NCBI RefSeq assembly: GCF_023667495.1
Contig: NZ_JAMOZL010000002.1
Span: forward strand, 1-64,000
Length of the DNA stretch: 64,000 bases
From: Dyadobacter sp. MSC1_007
GTDB lineage: Bacteria > Bacteroidota > Bacteroidia > Cytophagales > Spirosomataceae
Reading direction: 5' to 3'
A program made the translations under genes and the position numbers. Under the pieces are notes generated by a model, which was not told the DNA's origin, did no database searches, and saw nothing but the letters and a program-made list of their open reading frames with translations. Each line of letters opens with the position of its first letter. Position 1 is the stretch's first letter. Of the stretch, positions 18,208 to 28,133 are shown piece by piece.

Positions 18208-19724
18208 TGATCAACAGGTGTTGTTAAAATGGAATAGCAGGTTTTGATTCCGGACCGGAGGTTGCCGAGCCGGAGATTTTCATTAGGGCTATGCTGGTTG
18301 TTGTCCATGTTCACAAGCGGGACAATCACGGCTGGGACCCCGAGCGTCTGTATAAAAGGCACTACTGGCACCGAGCCGCCCATGATGCGAATGATAACAG
18401 GGTCGGTTTGAAAGGCGGCTTTCATGCTTTTTTTCAACCAGTGACCTATCGGGGAGTTGATTTCAGTCCGGAAAGCCGGGGAGCCGCCTCCGCCTCCGTC
18501 CATGAAGACTAGTTTGGGATACTTCACCCTTTCTGCCTTGGCAGGAACGTGGTCGACAACGTGATAGCCCAATCCTTCGAGGTGCGTTTTTACAAGACCG
18601 GTCATTCGTTTTCCATCTGTTTCGGGCACGAGCCTGATGCCGAATTCCGCAATAGCTTGTTCTGGGATGATCGACCCGCCTCCTTTGCCGACCACCGCCG
18701 CTTTCAGGCCGCGGACGTTCAGGGAAGGGTATTGCATCGATTCCTGGTAGTTTTTCCCAACTTTTTCTTCTGCCGCGATTTGCAGCCTGTCGTTAATGTC
18801 GGCCGTTACGTCGGGTACGGCGGCCATTACTTTGGCAGCCTGATCATCGAAGGTAATGCCATCGTAAAAGCCTTTAATCAAAACCCTGCCCTCCTCGTCC
18901 TTCATCGATGCGATGATCCTGGACAGGCTGAATGTCGGATCAGGCGAGTAATTTCCGAAATGCCCGCTGTGTTGTTGGGTAATTGCCCCATAAGTCGTTA
19001 ATGAGAAGCCCGTACCGCCCCGGCAGCCGAAAGTCAGGGTAGGGAGGTTCGAAGAATGCATCGGGCCATCCATGACGATCAGATAGTCTGCCGCCAGCTC
19101 TTTCTTATAGGTCGCCAGCGCGTCTTTCAGGCCCGGCGAACCCTTTTCTTCTTCACAATCCAAAACGACTTTGATATCGAAAGGCGGTTGCTGCCCACGT
19201 GCGGACAGCATGTCCATTGCCTGTAAAAACATCACAATTGGGCCTTTGTCATCGGATGTCGACCGACCGAATAGCCGCCATTCGTCGTTGATCTTTCCAT
19301 TCGCAAGCAATGCCCAATCGATTTGATTGAATGTGCCGGTTGCATCTTTTTCTTTCAAAACCGACTCATAGGCATTGGGCTGGAACCATTCCTGCTGCCG
19401 CACGGCCTGGCCATCGAGATGAAAGTAAAAAAGCACTGTCTTGCGATTTCCCGGGAAAGCCTTCCGGGCCAGAAACAGGGGCATCTTGCCGGTTTTGAGA
19501 ACAGAAGTCCCGAAACCCCTTTTTGCAAATGCTTTATCAGACCACTGTATATTTTTTTCGATGTCCTCGGCCACTAGCGCGTCGTTGGGGATTGCCACAA
19601 AATCTTTCAGCTCTTCAATGGCTGCCGGCATCCTCTCACTTACCAACTGGTCGCTCTGCTGGGCGATACCCCGAAGGCAGATCAGCGAACAAAACATTGC
19701 GGCTTGAATGGTCTTCAAAATCAT
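18204..19724 (-). CDS. M20 family metallopeptidase (dipeptidase), exported
   Basis: A 506-residue co-catalytic zinc peptidase with a signal peptide (IQAAMFCSLICLRGIAQQ). The M20 active-site set is complete: His102-x-Asp104 in FYFHLDGQ, the bridging Asp158 in GRSTSDDKG, the Glu-Glu pair in CEEEKGS at about 191-193, Asp219 in VMDGPMHSS, and the late His in NNQHSPNE near residue 478. The lid/dimerisation domain is in the middle. It resembles the long CPG2/Dug1-type dipeptidases. It sits between two paralogous propeller-amidohydrolases, nine bases after one and overlapping the next by four. All three are therefore likely to work in sequence on the ligand taken up by the upstream SusC/SusD. Confidence 0.93.
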   Translation of the reverse strand: MILKTIQAAMFCSLICLRGIAQQSDQLVSERMPAAIEELKDFVAIPNDALVAEDIEKNIQWSDKAFAKRGFGTSVLKTGKMPLFLARKAFPGNRKTVLFYFHLDGQAVRQQEWFQPNAYESVLKEKDATGTFNQIDWALLANGKINDEWRLFGRSTSDDKGPIVMFLQAMDMLSARGQQPPFDIKVVLDCEEEKGSPGLKDALATYKKELAADYLIVMDGPMHSSNLPTLTFGCRGGTGFSLTTYGAITQQHSGHFGNYSPDPTFSLSRIIASMKDEEGRVLIKGFYDGITFDDQAAKVMAAVPDVTADINDRLQIAAEEKVGKNYQESMQYPSLNVRGLKAAVVGKGGGSIIPEQAIAEFGIRLVPETDGKRMTGLVKTHLEGLGYHVVDHVPAKAERVKYPKLVFMDGGGGGSPAFRTEINSPIGHWLKKSMKAAFQTDPVIIRIMGGSVPVVPFIQTLGVPAVIVPLVNMDNNQHSPNENLRLGNLRSGIKTCYSILTTPVDQ

Positions 19725-19733
19725 ATGGCGTGC

Positions 19734-22700
19734 CTATTTGTTGGATTGAAAGCCTTGTAATGCAGGCTTGTCGGACAGGTGCCTCGTCTTTAAAATTTCT
19801 TCGATTGGCAGTATTTCGCCATTCCGGACGACCGTATGCACATTCAGGACATCCTTAATGTTTTTGAGCGGATCCCCGTCAATAATGACCAAATCGGCGA
19901 GCTTCCCGTTCTCGAGAGTACCCAAATCTTTGGCAATACCCAATGCCTCGGCCGAGTATAATGTTGCTGACCGCAGCGTCTGAAAGGGCGAAATGCCGCC
20001 ATCCACCCAGCTCTGCAACTCGGCATGGTAGCTGATCCCCGGATGTATAATCGGGGAATCAGTGCCGGGCGTGACGTGCCCTCCGCGTTCTACCATGGTT
20101 TTGACCGTTCTCTGGATATTTGGAAATGTGGTTAAAAAAGCCGGGTTCATTTTGGCCCGCAATGCGGTTTGCGCTTTCATCTGTCCCACAACATCGGATG
20201 TATAAAAAGCAGCGAATTGTTTATGGTCGAAGAAGGCAGGATCTTTATCAACCAGCATAGGCAGCCCGCCCTGCAAGGAAGCGGTAGGCGTGATATTCAT
20301 TCCTGACTTGATCAGCAGTTCGGTAACGTCCTGATACGAATTGTTCATCGCCGAAAGCTTGGGTGAGTATCCTCTGCGGCTTGTCGCGCCCATATGTTCC
20401 ACCGCGTCGACACCGTAGCGGGTGGCCGGATAAATTTCGTGGGAAGATACCGGCACTCCAATCGAATGGGCAAAGGCGGTAATGCGCTGCTGCATGAGGT
20501 CGGGCATCCGCACATAAGTTTTGATCATGTCGTAATCCAGTCGCTTAGCTTTTTCCAATTCCAGTTCCAGTTGCGCCCCGGGAACATTGCCGACATTCAT
20601 ACCATAATAGATCCGGCTGCCGTCCAGAATCCCGCCTGTATAAAAATCGCGGGGCCCGAGCCTGCGCCCACTAATCCAGGATTCCTTGCGCTCGATAACA
20701 TCATAGGGCTCGCCGCCCGGCTCGCGAATCGTGGTGATACCATAGCTCAGCCACAACCTGCCGAGCGGTTCGCCGGCAGCAGCCGACTGGTGCGTATGCA
20801 TTTCGATCAGGCCCGGGATGACAGTCCGGGAAGACGCATCGATGAGCTTTCCTGTCCGGCCCTCTTTATGAGGTTCTATGCTGACGATGCGGTTGCCATC
20901 GACAATTACGTCTACATTAGTGCGGTAACCGTCGGTTTTGCCATCGAAGAGTTTTCCGGCGTGAATGACGTAACGACCTGTCGGCTGACGGGCCTTGTAA
21001 GTGAGCGTGACCGGGATGTTCTCAATAGCACCACTTACAATCGAGACTTTTTTCAGAGCATCCGTGGCCATGTATACGATGCTTTTCGAATCACCCGTCC
21101 AGCTTGGATTTTCCGCCAGCTCATTGGTGAGCCTGCGGGGAGCGGCAAGCAAGTCGCCGGTACCGTTCACAGCGACAGTCCATAGCGCGCCATCCATTGA
21201 GAATGCGAATTTGCTGCCGTCGGGTGACCAATATGGTCCGTTTTTCCCACGGGTGGACAGCGTTCTTTCATTGATTGGTGTAACATAACGATAGCTTTTG
21301 TCGGCTGTCGAAATGATCAGGAATTTGCTGACGCCCTCGCGGTAACGGGTCGAGTAGGGGACCAGTGACGAAATGATAACGTATTTGCCGTCCGGTGACC
21401 AGCTGGGTTGTGAGCCGTCGAAAACCGGGTCGAAGATGATGGTGGATTTGCCGGAGCCAATGTCGATGATCCTGAGAGAAGAACGCCCGAATACAGCCGG
21501 GTCTTTTTGATAATAGGCGATCTGCTTTCCATCTGCCGACCAGGCAGGCAGTGTAAGTGGCGTCTCTGCGTCGAGCAGCAAGGTTTCCTTGCCGGTAGCC
21601 ATCTCACGCACATATAGGTCCATGTCGCCCTTGCGGTCGCTCAGGTAGGCAAGCCATTGGCCGTCGGCAGACCATGCCGCATCGATTTCAATGAATTCGT
21701 CGTTGGTCAGCGGTGTGGGGACCGGGCTGCCTTTTTTGAGCAGATACATATCTCCCAATGCAGTGAAAGCGACGCTGTTGCCGTCCGGCGAGACCGCTGG
21801 CCCGCGGATACCTTTAACGGGCCGTGCGTTTGTCGCATTAAAATCATACTTTTTGAATGCATAGGTATTTTTTTGCAATGTCATTTGGACCGAAAAAGGG
21901 ACCGAAAGCTTTTTCGCCTCACCCAGCTTGCCGCGGTTGATCTTGCCGTCGGACGTATACAGATATTCGGTATCGGAAACCCAGGCGGCTTTGAAAGGGA
22001 ACACGTCCTCGCCGTTTGCAGAAAGGGTTATCCATTCCCCGCCGCCGATCATGGCCATGTCCAGCACGGTTTTTCCTTCGATAAAATTATGAAAAACGAT
22101 TTTGGGCTGACTTGGATGCCAGATGGGTGCGCCGAGTTTGCCGGTTGTGGTTAGAAACAATTTCTCCTTGCCAGAGGTATCCATGATATAAATGCCCGGG
22201 GCTGCGGTTCGTTCTGAAACGTAGCTGATCTGCGCGCCGTCGGAAGAGAAAGCCGGAAAATAGTCGTTTCCCGGATCGCTTGTAAGCTGGGTAAGCTTGC
22301 CGCTTGCCGGTTCGAGTTGCCAGATGTCGTAGTTGCCGCTTCTGTCGGAGGAAAAAAGCAGCCGGGTGCCGTCCGGCGACCAGCAGGGCTCGCGATCGTC
22401 GAAAGTACCGAATGTGTGCTGTATGGGAGCCCCGCCGTTTTTCCCAACCGAATAAATGTGAAAATTGCCATCCCAGAAAGCCTGGAAGGTAATTTTAGAG
22501 CCATCGGGTGCCCACACAGGCTGGCGGCAATCCCCGAATTCGTCGGTCAGCGGGCGGGCATTGCCGCCTTCTGCCGGAATGGTGAAAATGGTGCCTTGCA
22601 GATCCATCGCAATGGTCTTTTTGTCGGGCGAAAGGGCAATGGCGAGGTTGGTCCCTTCCGTTAGGGTTACCTTCACCGAGTCAGCCGACAACGCCGCGGC

Positions 22701-22769
22701 TTCAACCGTAAGCAGTACCGCCTGCATGAAAAGCAGCGCCAGAATTTTTTGATTGTGAGAAAAGATCAT
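19734..22769 (-). CDS. TolB-like beta-propeller/amidohydrolase fusion protein (copy 2)
   Basis: About 1011 residues, a paralogue of the gene two positions downstream. The mature N-terminus (DSVKVTLTEGTNLAIALSPD) and the whole propeller are alignable with copy 1. The amidohydrolase domain keeps the same ligands: His-x-His in EMHTHQ, Lys in DMIKTYV, His in SSHEIYP, His in VEHMGATSRRGY and Asp in TPGTDSP. The ATG at 22769 was chosen because it gives a clean signal peptide (HNQKILALLFMQAVLLTVEA). A TTG at 22811 would overlap the SusD stop but adds a polar leader. It lies 38 bases after susD. Retention of all ligands in both copies suggests two active enzymes, perhaps with different specificity. 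Confidence 0.87.
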   Translation of the reverse strand: MIFSHNQKILALLFMQAVLLTVEAAALSADSVKVTLTEGTNLAIALSPDKKTIAMDLQGTIFTIPAEGGNARPLTDEFGDCRQPVWAPDGSKITFQAFWDGNFHIYSVGKNGGAPIQHTFGTFDDREPCWSPDGTRLLFSSDRSGNYDIWQLEPASGKLTQLTSDPGNDYFPAFSSDGAQISYVSERTAAPGIYIMDTSGKEKLFLTTTGKLGAPIWHPSQPKIVFHNFIEGKTVLDMAMIGGGEWITLSANGEDVFPFKAAWVSDTEYLYTSDGKINRGKLGEAKKLSVPFSVQMTLQKNTYAFKKYDFNATNARPVKGIRGPAVSPDGNSVAFTALGDMYLLKKGSPVPTPLTNDEFIEIDAAWSADGQWLAYLSDRKGDMDLYVREMATGKETLLLDAETPLTLPAWSADGKQIAYYQKDPAVFGRSSLRIIDIGSGKSTIIFDPVFDGSQPSWSPDGKYVIISSLVPYSTRYREGVSKFLIISTADKSYRYVTPINERTLSTRGKNGPYWSPDGSKFAFSMDGALWTVAVNGTGDLLAAPRRLTNELAENPSWTGDSKSIVYMATDALKKVSIVSGAIENIPVTLTYKARQPTGRYVIHAGKLFDGKTDGYRTNVDVIVDGNRIVSIEPHKEGRTGKLIDASSRTVIPGLIEMHTHQSAAAGEPLGRLWLSYGITTIREPGGEPYDVIERKESWISGRRLGPRDFYTGGILDGSRIYYGMNVGNVPGAQLELELEKAKRLDYDMIKTYVRMPDLMQQRITAFAHSIGVPVSSHEIYPATRYGVDAVEHMGATSRRGYSPKLSAMNNSYQDVTELLIKSGMNITPTASLQGGLPMLVDKDPAFFDHKQFAAFYTSDVVGQMKAQTALRAKMNPAFLTTFPNIQRTVKTMVERGGHVTPGTDSPIIHPGISYHAELQSWVDGGISPFQTLRSATLYSAEALGIAKDLGTLENGKLADLVIIDGDPLKNIKDVLNVHTVVRNGEILPIEEILKTRHLSDKPALQGFQSNK

Positions 22770-22807
22770 TCGGTTATGGTCGGTTTGGCGGATTACTGAA
22801 CAATTTA

Positions 22808-24262
22808 TCAAAGATTTACCGGTGTTTTTACAAAAACTCCTGGGACCGGGCGTGGGGCGCTGGTATTCGAGTTTACTTCTGCTTCGCTGTAAACCATGCG
22901 CTCAGGCAAAGTGCTTCCGGCGCTGGGGGGCAATTTCACAGCCACAGCTTCTTTTCTGGTCCGTCTCAGGTCATTGAAACCCAATATCTGCCCGTTAAAA
23001 GTCAGGTACCGTTCCATCAGGATCTCGCGCAGCAATGCCTGCTCGGCCTGAATGCCGTCTTTGTTGAGGATACCACCGGCCGCTACATCTTCCGTGGTAT
23101 AAGGTTCATAGCGGTAAGTGAAAGTCTTGTAGGTAGGGTCCAGATCACCTCCGGCATGCAGGTAAGCGCGGAAAGTATTCAGCTTTTCCAGTCCGGTCGC
23201 AAGCCCGCCGCTTCTCAATCCGGCTTCGGCCAACGTGAGCAGGTTTTCCGAATAGGTAATTAACGGATACGGGGCTGATTGGCCGAATAGCCCTCTGGAA
23301 GTGGTGGTGCTGTTGGTATTAGGCGAGACAGGGATCGCAGTGCCGCTGGCATTTACTGTAATGAAATGATGATTGTAGCGGGCCGTTTCGTCGGTTTTTG
23401 CATTGCCGTGGTAGGTCGGGCTAGCCGGGTTCAACAGTTTCGGTGCCAGCGCCAGCGATGCATTGATATCACCCACGCGGCTTCTGGCGATAAAGGCGTA
23501 CATCAGGTTTTCGTTCACGTTCAGCGTGGTGCCGTGCGTGACCACAAGCGAGCGAGCCGTGGTTTTAATACCCTTTTCAGCCGCGGCATAGGCCAGTTTA
23601 TATTCCCTGGTTTCCATATAAAACCGCGATTTGAGTGTGTAGGCAGCTTCTTTCCATTTACCGGCATCCCCCTGGTAAAAAATGTCGGCTGCGCCCGGAG
23701 AAGTGCCGACGCCCGATTCCAAGTCGGCGATACCTTCGTCCAGCAATGCCTGCAACTTTTTGTAGACTTCCAGCTGAGGCTCGAAAGCAGGATTTGGAAA
23801 GCGGGCGATGTCGGCAGCCTCGGAAAAAGGGATGTCGCCCCAGCAGGCAGCAGCGGTACCCAGCGCATTGGCGCGGGTGATCTTTGCGATGCCCTGCACG
23901 AGCCGGTTATTGGTAGCTTCGGATTTGGTGACCACCAGTTTGGTCTGTTCCACGACCCCCTGGTATACGAACTGCCAAACGTCGTTAAATGAGGCTCCGG
24001 TGACGTTATAGCTGTAAATGTCTTTGTACTGGCGGTCGGTGCCGGTGAAATATCCCGACCACATGGCGGCTACGCGCGCCAAATGGCCTTCCTGCACCGA
24101 AACGTTGCCCAACTGGGCGCCGGTCAGGATTAGCGAAGCCGAAGCGTCGGTGGGGTTGTTCAGGTCGGTATTCATGTTATCGACCAGCGATTCACAGGAG
24201 ATGAGCCCGGCTACCAGCATCAGGCTGGTTATTTTGATCAGTTTCCTTCTTGTCGTTTTCAT
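22808..24262 (-). CDS. SusD/RagB family outer membrane lipoprotein
   Basis: About 484 residues. The ATG at 24262 gives a lipoprotein signal peptide (KLIKITSLMLVAGLISC), Cys followed by ESLVDN; a TTG four codons earlier is less likely. SusD-type features include the TGAQLGNVSVQEGH opening helix, WQFVYQGVVEQTKLV, the ALGTAAACWGDIPFSEA motif, the helical repeat core, and LLREILMERYLTFNGQILGF near the end. It is 51 bases downstream of susC and 38 upstream of an amidohydrolase gene. It is the ligand-binding lid of the SusC partner. The enzymes behind it suggest an amide- or peptide-containing ligand instead of a plain glycan; this is inference. Confidence 0.93.
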   Translation of the reverse strand: MKTTRRKLIKITSLMLVAGLISCESLVDNMNTDLNNPTDASASLILTGAQLGNVSVQEGHLARVAAMWSGYFTGTDRQYKDIYSYNVTGASFNDVWQFVYQGVVEQTKLVVTKSEATNNRLVQGIAKITRANALGTAAACWGDIPFSEAADIARFPNPAFEPQLEVYKKLQALLDEGIADLESGVGTSPGAADIFYQGDAGKWKEAAYTLKSRFYMETREYKLAYAAAEKGIKTTARSLVVTHGTTLNVNENLMYAFIARSRVGDINASLALAPKLLNPASPTYHGNAKTDETARYNHHFITVNASGTAIPVSPNTNSTTTSRGLFGQSAPYPLITYSENLLTLAEAGLRSGGLATGLEKLNTFRAYLHAGGDLDPTYKTFTYRYEPYTTEDVAAGGILNKDGIQAEQALLREILMERYLTFNGQILGFNDLRRTRKEAVAVKLPPSAGSTLPERMVYSEAEVNSNTSAPRPVPGVFVKTPVNL

Positions 24263-24313
24263 CGTGATTGTCAATGTAAATGCTTTGAAATGGATGCCTG
24301 GGTTGGTCAGATG

Positions 24314-27300
24314 CTAATAATTTACTTTGATAGTAAACAAATAGGAGCGGGTGCCGGGCGTATTGAAATAGTCCATATTGCGACCGGCTGGCCCTCCGGA
24401 AAGGTTAGTGTCCGGGTCGATCCCTACTACTTTGGTCCATAAAAACAGGTTACGGCCGGTCATCGAAAACTCCACCGATTGCAGTTTGGTAGCCTTCCGG
24501 AATGCTTCGGTATCCAGCCGGTAGGATAGCGAAAGCTGCCGCAGGCGCGTCCAGCTCCCATCTTCTACAAATTGCTGTTTTAACGACCCGAACCCGCTTC
24601 CAAGCGTGGTATACCAGCTTTCATCGAGCAGTACGGGGCCTGCGCCGAAGTCTTTCAGATTGCCACGGACAGTGGTTCCGGCGGGAATAGTCTTACCTGC
24701 ATAGTTTTTAGTGTCAGCAGTGAGCGTTACCTCATTACCCGTGTCGCGGTGGGTGCCGAAATTGTACATCACGCCCCGGGTGCCGCTGAAATAGTCGCCG
24801 CCCTGCGAGGTTTCAAATAGTACATCAAGGCTGAACTTCTTGTATGAAAATGTTGTCCCGAAACCGCCGATCCAATCCGGGTTAGGGTTGCCCACTACGC
24901 CGGTGACTGGGTCTGCCACCGGAAACCCATTGGCGTCCAGCGTCATCGAACCATCTTCCTTTAACAGATAGCGGCTGCTCCAGAACACCCCCGTAGGCTG
25001 CCCGACCACCGCACGGGCATCAAGGAAATTCTCAATGCCGCCCACCAGGTACAGCGATTGTGTACCTGCCAGATCGAGGACTTTGCTGCGGTTTCGGGTG
25101 AAATTCCCGCGAACGGCCCAGTTAAACCCGCCCTTGCGGATCACCTCATAGCTCAGGTCGGTTTCGAAGCCTTTGTTCTGGAGTACCGCGGCGTTGGTGT
25201 ATTTGGTAGCGAAGCCTGTGCTCGGGGCTAGTGTTACAGGTACCAGCACGTCGCGTACCTTGTTGTTATAGTAGGTTAATCCCAATTTCAGCCTGTTATC
25301 AAGCAGGCGCATGTCCAGCCCTATTTCATGCTCGGTTTTTCTTTCGGGTTTCAGATATTGGTCGCCCATAGAGCTGCCCTGCGAATAGGCGCCGTTTCCG
25401 AATTGGGAACCTACCAGGTTGTCGCCCCAGGGATTGGCGCTGTAAACGGTGGAGGAATAGATCGTGTTGGAGCGGTAGGGGAGCGGCTGAACACCCACCA
25501 CGCCGTAAGACGCGCGCAATTTGGCGAAGTTAATGGCTTCTACGCGCTCCATCCATTTCAGTTTGGTAAAAACCCAGGCCACGTCGGCCGACGGGTAATA
25601 GAATGTTTTATCTGAAAGCGTACCAAAAGAAGAGGCCGATTCGGCGGCGCCCGACAGGTTCAAAAACAATGCATCATAAGCCGAGAAACTGGCAGTCGCG
25701 TAGGCACGGACGGTCCGGACTTCGGTTTTTAGGTTCACAGGCGTACGGTTGAGCGCCGTAGCGTTGGCAAAGTTTGCAGGTGCGTCGGCCACAAGGAAAT
25801 TGGAGATGGTCACCCCCATGTTGTTGTATTTGCGGTTATTGATGTTCACGCCCGCGACGTAGGTGGAGCTGAAATTGGGGCCGAAATCTTTGGTAGCGCG
25901 GCCCAGCAGGTCGGCATTCACCTGGGTTTCTTTGGTGATCTGCTCCCTATATTGGCCGGTTCCGGCGCCGGTAATATCGTTGACCGGAAAGTAGTTGATT
26001 TGCTCGTCCGAGTAGGTGTCGAGTCCGGCGCGGGCTATGATATCCAGCCAGGTTGCGGGCTTGATCCCGAGTTCTGCACTGTTCATGAAACGGTCCACAT
26101 CGGTTGAGTTCTGCTGTTTGTAAAGAGCCCAAAGCGCGTTATTGTTGGCCGGGTTGATGACGCTGCCCAGGTAGCTGCGGTAGCCCCGTTGGCGCCCAGT
26201 GATAGGCGAGGCTGTTGGATTGGCATAATAGCTTCCCTGATAGTCGGAGATGTCAAAATCTGCCGGGTTCCGCAAAAGGCCTACCATGGCACCGGCCAGG
26301 TTGTTGCCCCGCTGGATCCTGTCCGAAAAGCTTTTGGTGTAGGCGGCCGTGGCCGACATGCGTATCACTTCGTTAAACTTGCGCTCCACATTCAGTCGCA
26401 GGGTGGTGCGGTTGTAGGTGCTGTTCCCGCGTTGCACCCCTTTCTGGCGAATGTCGCCGATACTGAAAAAGTAGGTGGTTTTTTGATCTCCTCCGCTCAG
26501 GCTCAGCGCATTGTCGATAAAGTGGCCGTCGCGAAAAACCTTGTCGTAGTTGGAGTCGTTGAAGGCCTCTTTTGAATTCTTTTTGATAATAGGATAATAC
26601 CTGGTGCCATCGGCCGCCTCGAAAAAAGCGCCGCTCGTATTGACATCGTCTACGCTACCGCTGCGGTCTGCGATCCTGTCGCCCCATGCATTGGCCCCGT
26701 TTGGATTGTAAACACCTGCGGCGCCTTGTCCGAATTTATCCTGAAACGGATGAAAACGGTTGATCTGGTCAATGGAAAAGGTAGAACTGAAACCGATATT
26801 GAGCTTATTAGTGTCGGCCCCTTTTTTAGTAGTGATTAAAATTACGCCGTTTGCAGCGCGTGAGCCCCACAATGCGGCTGCCGAAGCTCCTTTCAGGATC
26901 TGCATGGACGCGATATCATTGGGATTGATGTCGTTGAGCCTCGACTGGGGTACTACGCCGCCCGAAGTGCCGCCTTCCGTGGTGTTGCTGATCGGAATGC
27001 CGTCTACCACGATTAGCGGCTGCGTGTTGCCCGTGAGCGTGTTCTGGCCGCGAATCTGGATAAATGCAGCTGCACCCGGATCTCCGGCGGCCCTGGATAT
27101 CTGTACACCTGCTGCTTTGCCCGCCAATCCATTGATCACACTGGTCTCGCCCGACCTTGTGAGCGATTCCCCGGCGACTTTGCTGCTGGTAGAACCCAGC
27201 CGGTCGGCGGCCTCCTTGAACCCCGATGCGGTAACTACAACTTCCGAAAGGGCCTGGACGTTTTCTGCCAGGACTACATTCAAAGTCGATTGGTTAGCAA

Positions 27301-27928
27301 TAGCGATTTCCTGTGTAACGAACCCGATATAAGAGAACACCAGCACGCCTTCCGTTGACGGTACTTCAATGGTGAATGCGCCCTGTTCGTCGGTAACGGT
27401 GCCTATGTTGGCTCCTTTCAAAAGTATGTTGACCCCGGGAATCCCGCTTTGGGTGGCCTTATCGGTCACTTTACCGGTTATGCCGAATGCCTTATTGTCA
27501 TAACCCGAACCCGCATCGACTTTGAGCAGAAAACTGGGTGAGTCGCCCGTGTTCCTGATCGGGATCCTGGGTGCGCTTTCTTCTTTATAAAGCAGGTAAA
27601 ACCCTTCACGCGATCTCCGGTAATGTACTTTGGAGTCTTTCAGGACGGTTTCGAGCATGCTTTCGATCGTGGCGTCCTTGCCGGGCGGGATCAGCAGCTT
27701 TCGATCGATCTGAATCTGGTCGATGAGTCCCGTCTGGTAGGCGATAGACACATTGAATTGCCCTTCAAGCGCTTTGAGCCCGTCTTTTAACTGGATATAC
27801 TGCGATTGCTGAGACTGATGAGCCCGGCGGCTTTCCCGGAGATACGAAACCATCTGTCCCTGAGTGCAGACCGGATAGCCGATCAGCCCTAAAAGCATGT
27901 ATAGTGCAATCCTGGAAATGTTTTTCAT
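24314..27928 (-). CDS. SusC/RagA TonB-linked outer membrane protein with STN domain
   Basis: A TonB-dependent importer of 1204 residues, the longest gene product in the window. The signal peptide is ISRIALYMLLGLIGYPVCTQ. An STN domain spans about residues 47-115 (LKALEGQFNVSIAYQTGLID). A linker leads to the carboxypeptidase-like domain (GITGVTD-type, about 148-228) and the plug (VVVTASGFKEAADRLGSTSS). The barrel ends in SYLFTIKVNY. The STN domain implies FecR-linked signalling, matching the FecR gene 205 bases upstream. It forms the uptake complex with the SusD immediately downstream. Confidence 0.95.
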   Translation of the reverse strand: MKNISRIALYMLLGLIGYPVCTQGQMVSYLRESRRAHQSQQSQYIQLKDGLKALEGQFNVSIAYQTGLIDQIQIDRKLLIPPGKDATIESMLETVLKDSKVHYRRSREGFYLLYKEESAPRIPIRNTGDSPSFLLKVDAGSGYDNKAFGITGKVTDKATQSGIPGVNILLKGANIGTVTDEQGAFTIEVPSTEGVLVFSYIGFVTQEIAIANQSTLNVVLAENVQALSEVVVTASGFKEAADRLGSTSSKVAGESLTRSGETSVINGLAGKAAGVQISRAAGDPGAAAFIQIRGQNTLTGNTQPLIVVDGIPISNTTEGGTSGGVVPQSRLNDINPNDIASMQILKGASAAALWGSRAANGVILITTKKGADTNKLNIGFSSTFSIDQINRFHPFQDKFGQGAAGVYNPNGANAWGDRIADRSGSVDDVNTSGAFFEAADGTRYYPIIKKNSKEAFNDSNYDKVFRDGHFIDNALSLSGGDQKTTYFFSIGDIRQKGVQRGNSTYNRTTLRLNVERKFNEVIRMSATAAYTKSFSDRIQRGNNLAGAMVGLLRNPADFDISDYQGSYYANPTASPITGRQRGYRSYLGSVINPANNNALWALYKQQNSTDVDRFMNSAELGIKPATWLDIIARAGLDTYSDEQINYFPVNDITGAGTGQYREQITKETQVNADLLGRATKDFGPNFSSTYVAGVNINNRKYNNMGVTISNFLVADAPANFANATALNRTPVNLKTEVRTVRAYATASFSAYDALFLNLSGAAESASSFGTLSDKTFYYPSADVAWVFTKLKWMERVEAINFAKLRASYGVVGVQPLPYRSNTIYSSTVYSANPWGDNLVGSQFGNGAYSQGSSMGDQYLKPERKTEHEIGLDMRLLDNRLKLGLTYYNNKVRDVLVPVTLAPSTGFATKYTNAAVLQNKGFETDLSYEVIRKGGFNWAVRGNFTRNRSKVLDLAGTQSLYLVGGIENFLDARAVVGQPTGVFWSSRYLLKEDGSMTLDANGFPVADPVTGVVGNPNPDWIGGFGTTFSYKKFSLDVLFETSQGGDYFSGTRGVMYNFGTHRDTGNEVTLTADTKNYAGKTIPAGTTVRGNLKDFGAGPVLLDESWYTTLGSGFGSLKQQFVEDGSWTRLRQLSLSYRLDTEAFRKATKLQSVEFSMTGRNLFLWTKVVGIDPDTNLSGGPAGRNMDYFNTPGTRSYLFTIKVNY

Positions 27929-28133
27929 AATGGTCAGCGATAGTTTTTAAGTAACGAAAACAGGTATACGTTGGAGTAATGCATTGCCAGGAGGAACCAG
28001 CCGCCGGTTTTTTCAAACAGGTGACCGGGGCCAGAGGCCATGTTAAAGAAGACAGGGTAAATGGGGTATAAGCTAAGACTGCGCTCCGTTTGCGGCGTTG
28101 GTGCACAAGGTCTTTCCCCGGAAGCTGGCTGGC

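Noticed and set aside
20394-21185. 263-codon plus-strand open frame opposite amidohydrolase copy 2
   Set aside because: A similar shadow frame exists opposite copy 1 only in pieces, so it is not conserved between the paralogues; the minus-strand protein has full active-site motifs.
22808-22811. Stop-start overlap coupling SusD and amidohydrolase copy 2
   Set aside because: The start would be a TTG adding a polar leader before the signal peptide; the ATG at 22769 is better, so no overlap is claimed.
27765-28106. 113-codon minus-strand frame between fecR and susC
   Set aside because: Overlaps the SusC signal peptide and STN coding in another frame; composition is unlike its neighbours and nothing is recognisable.
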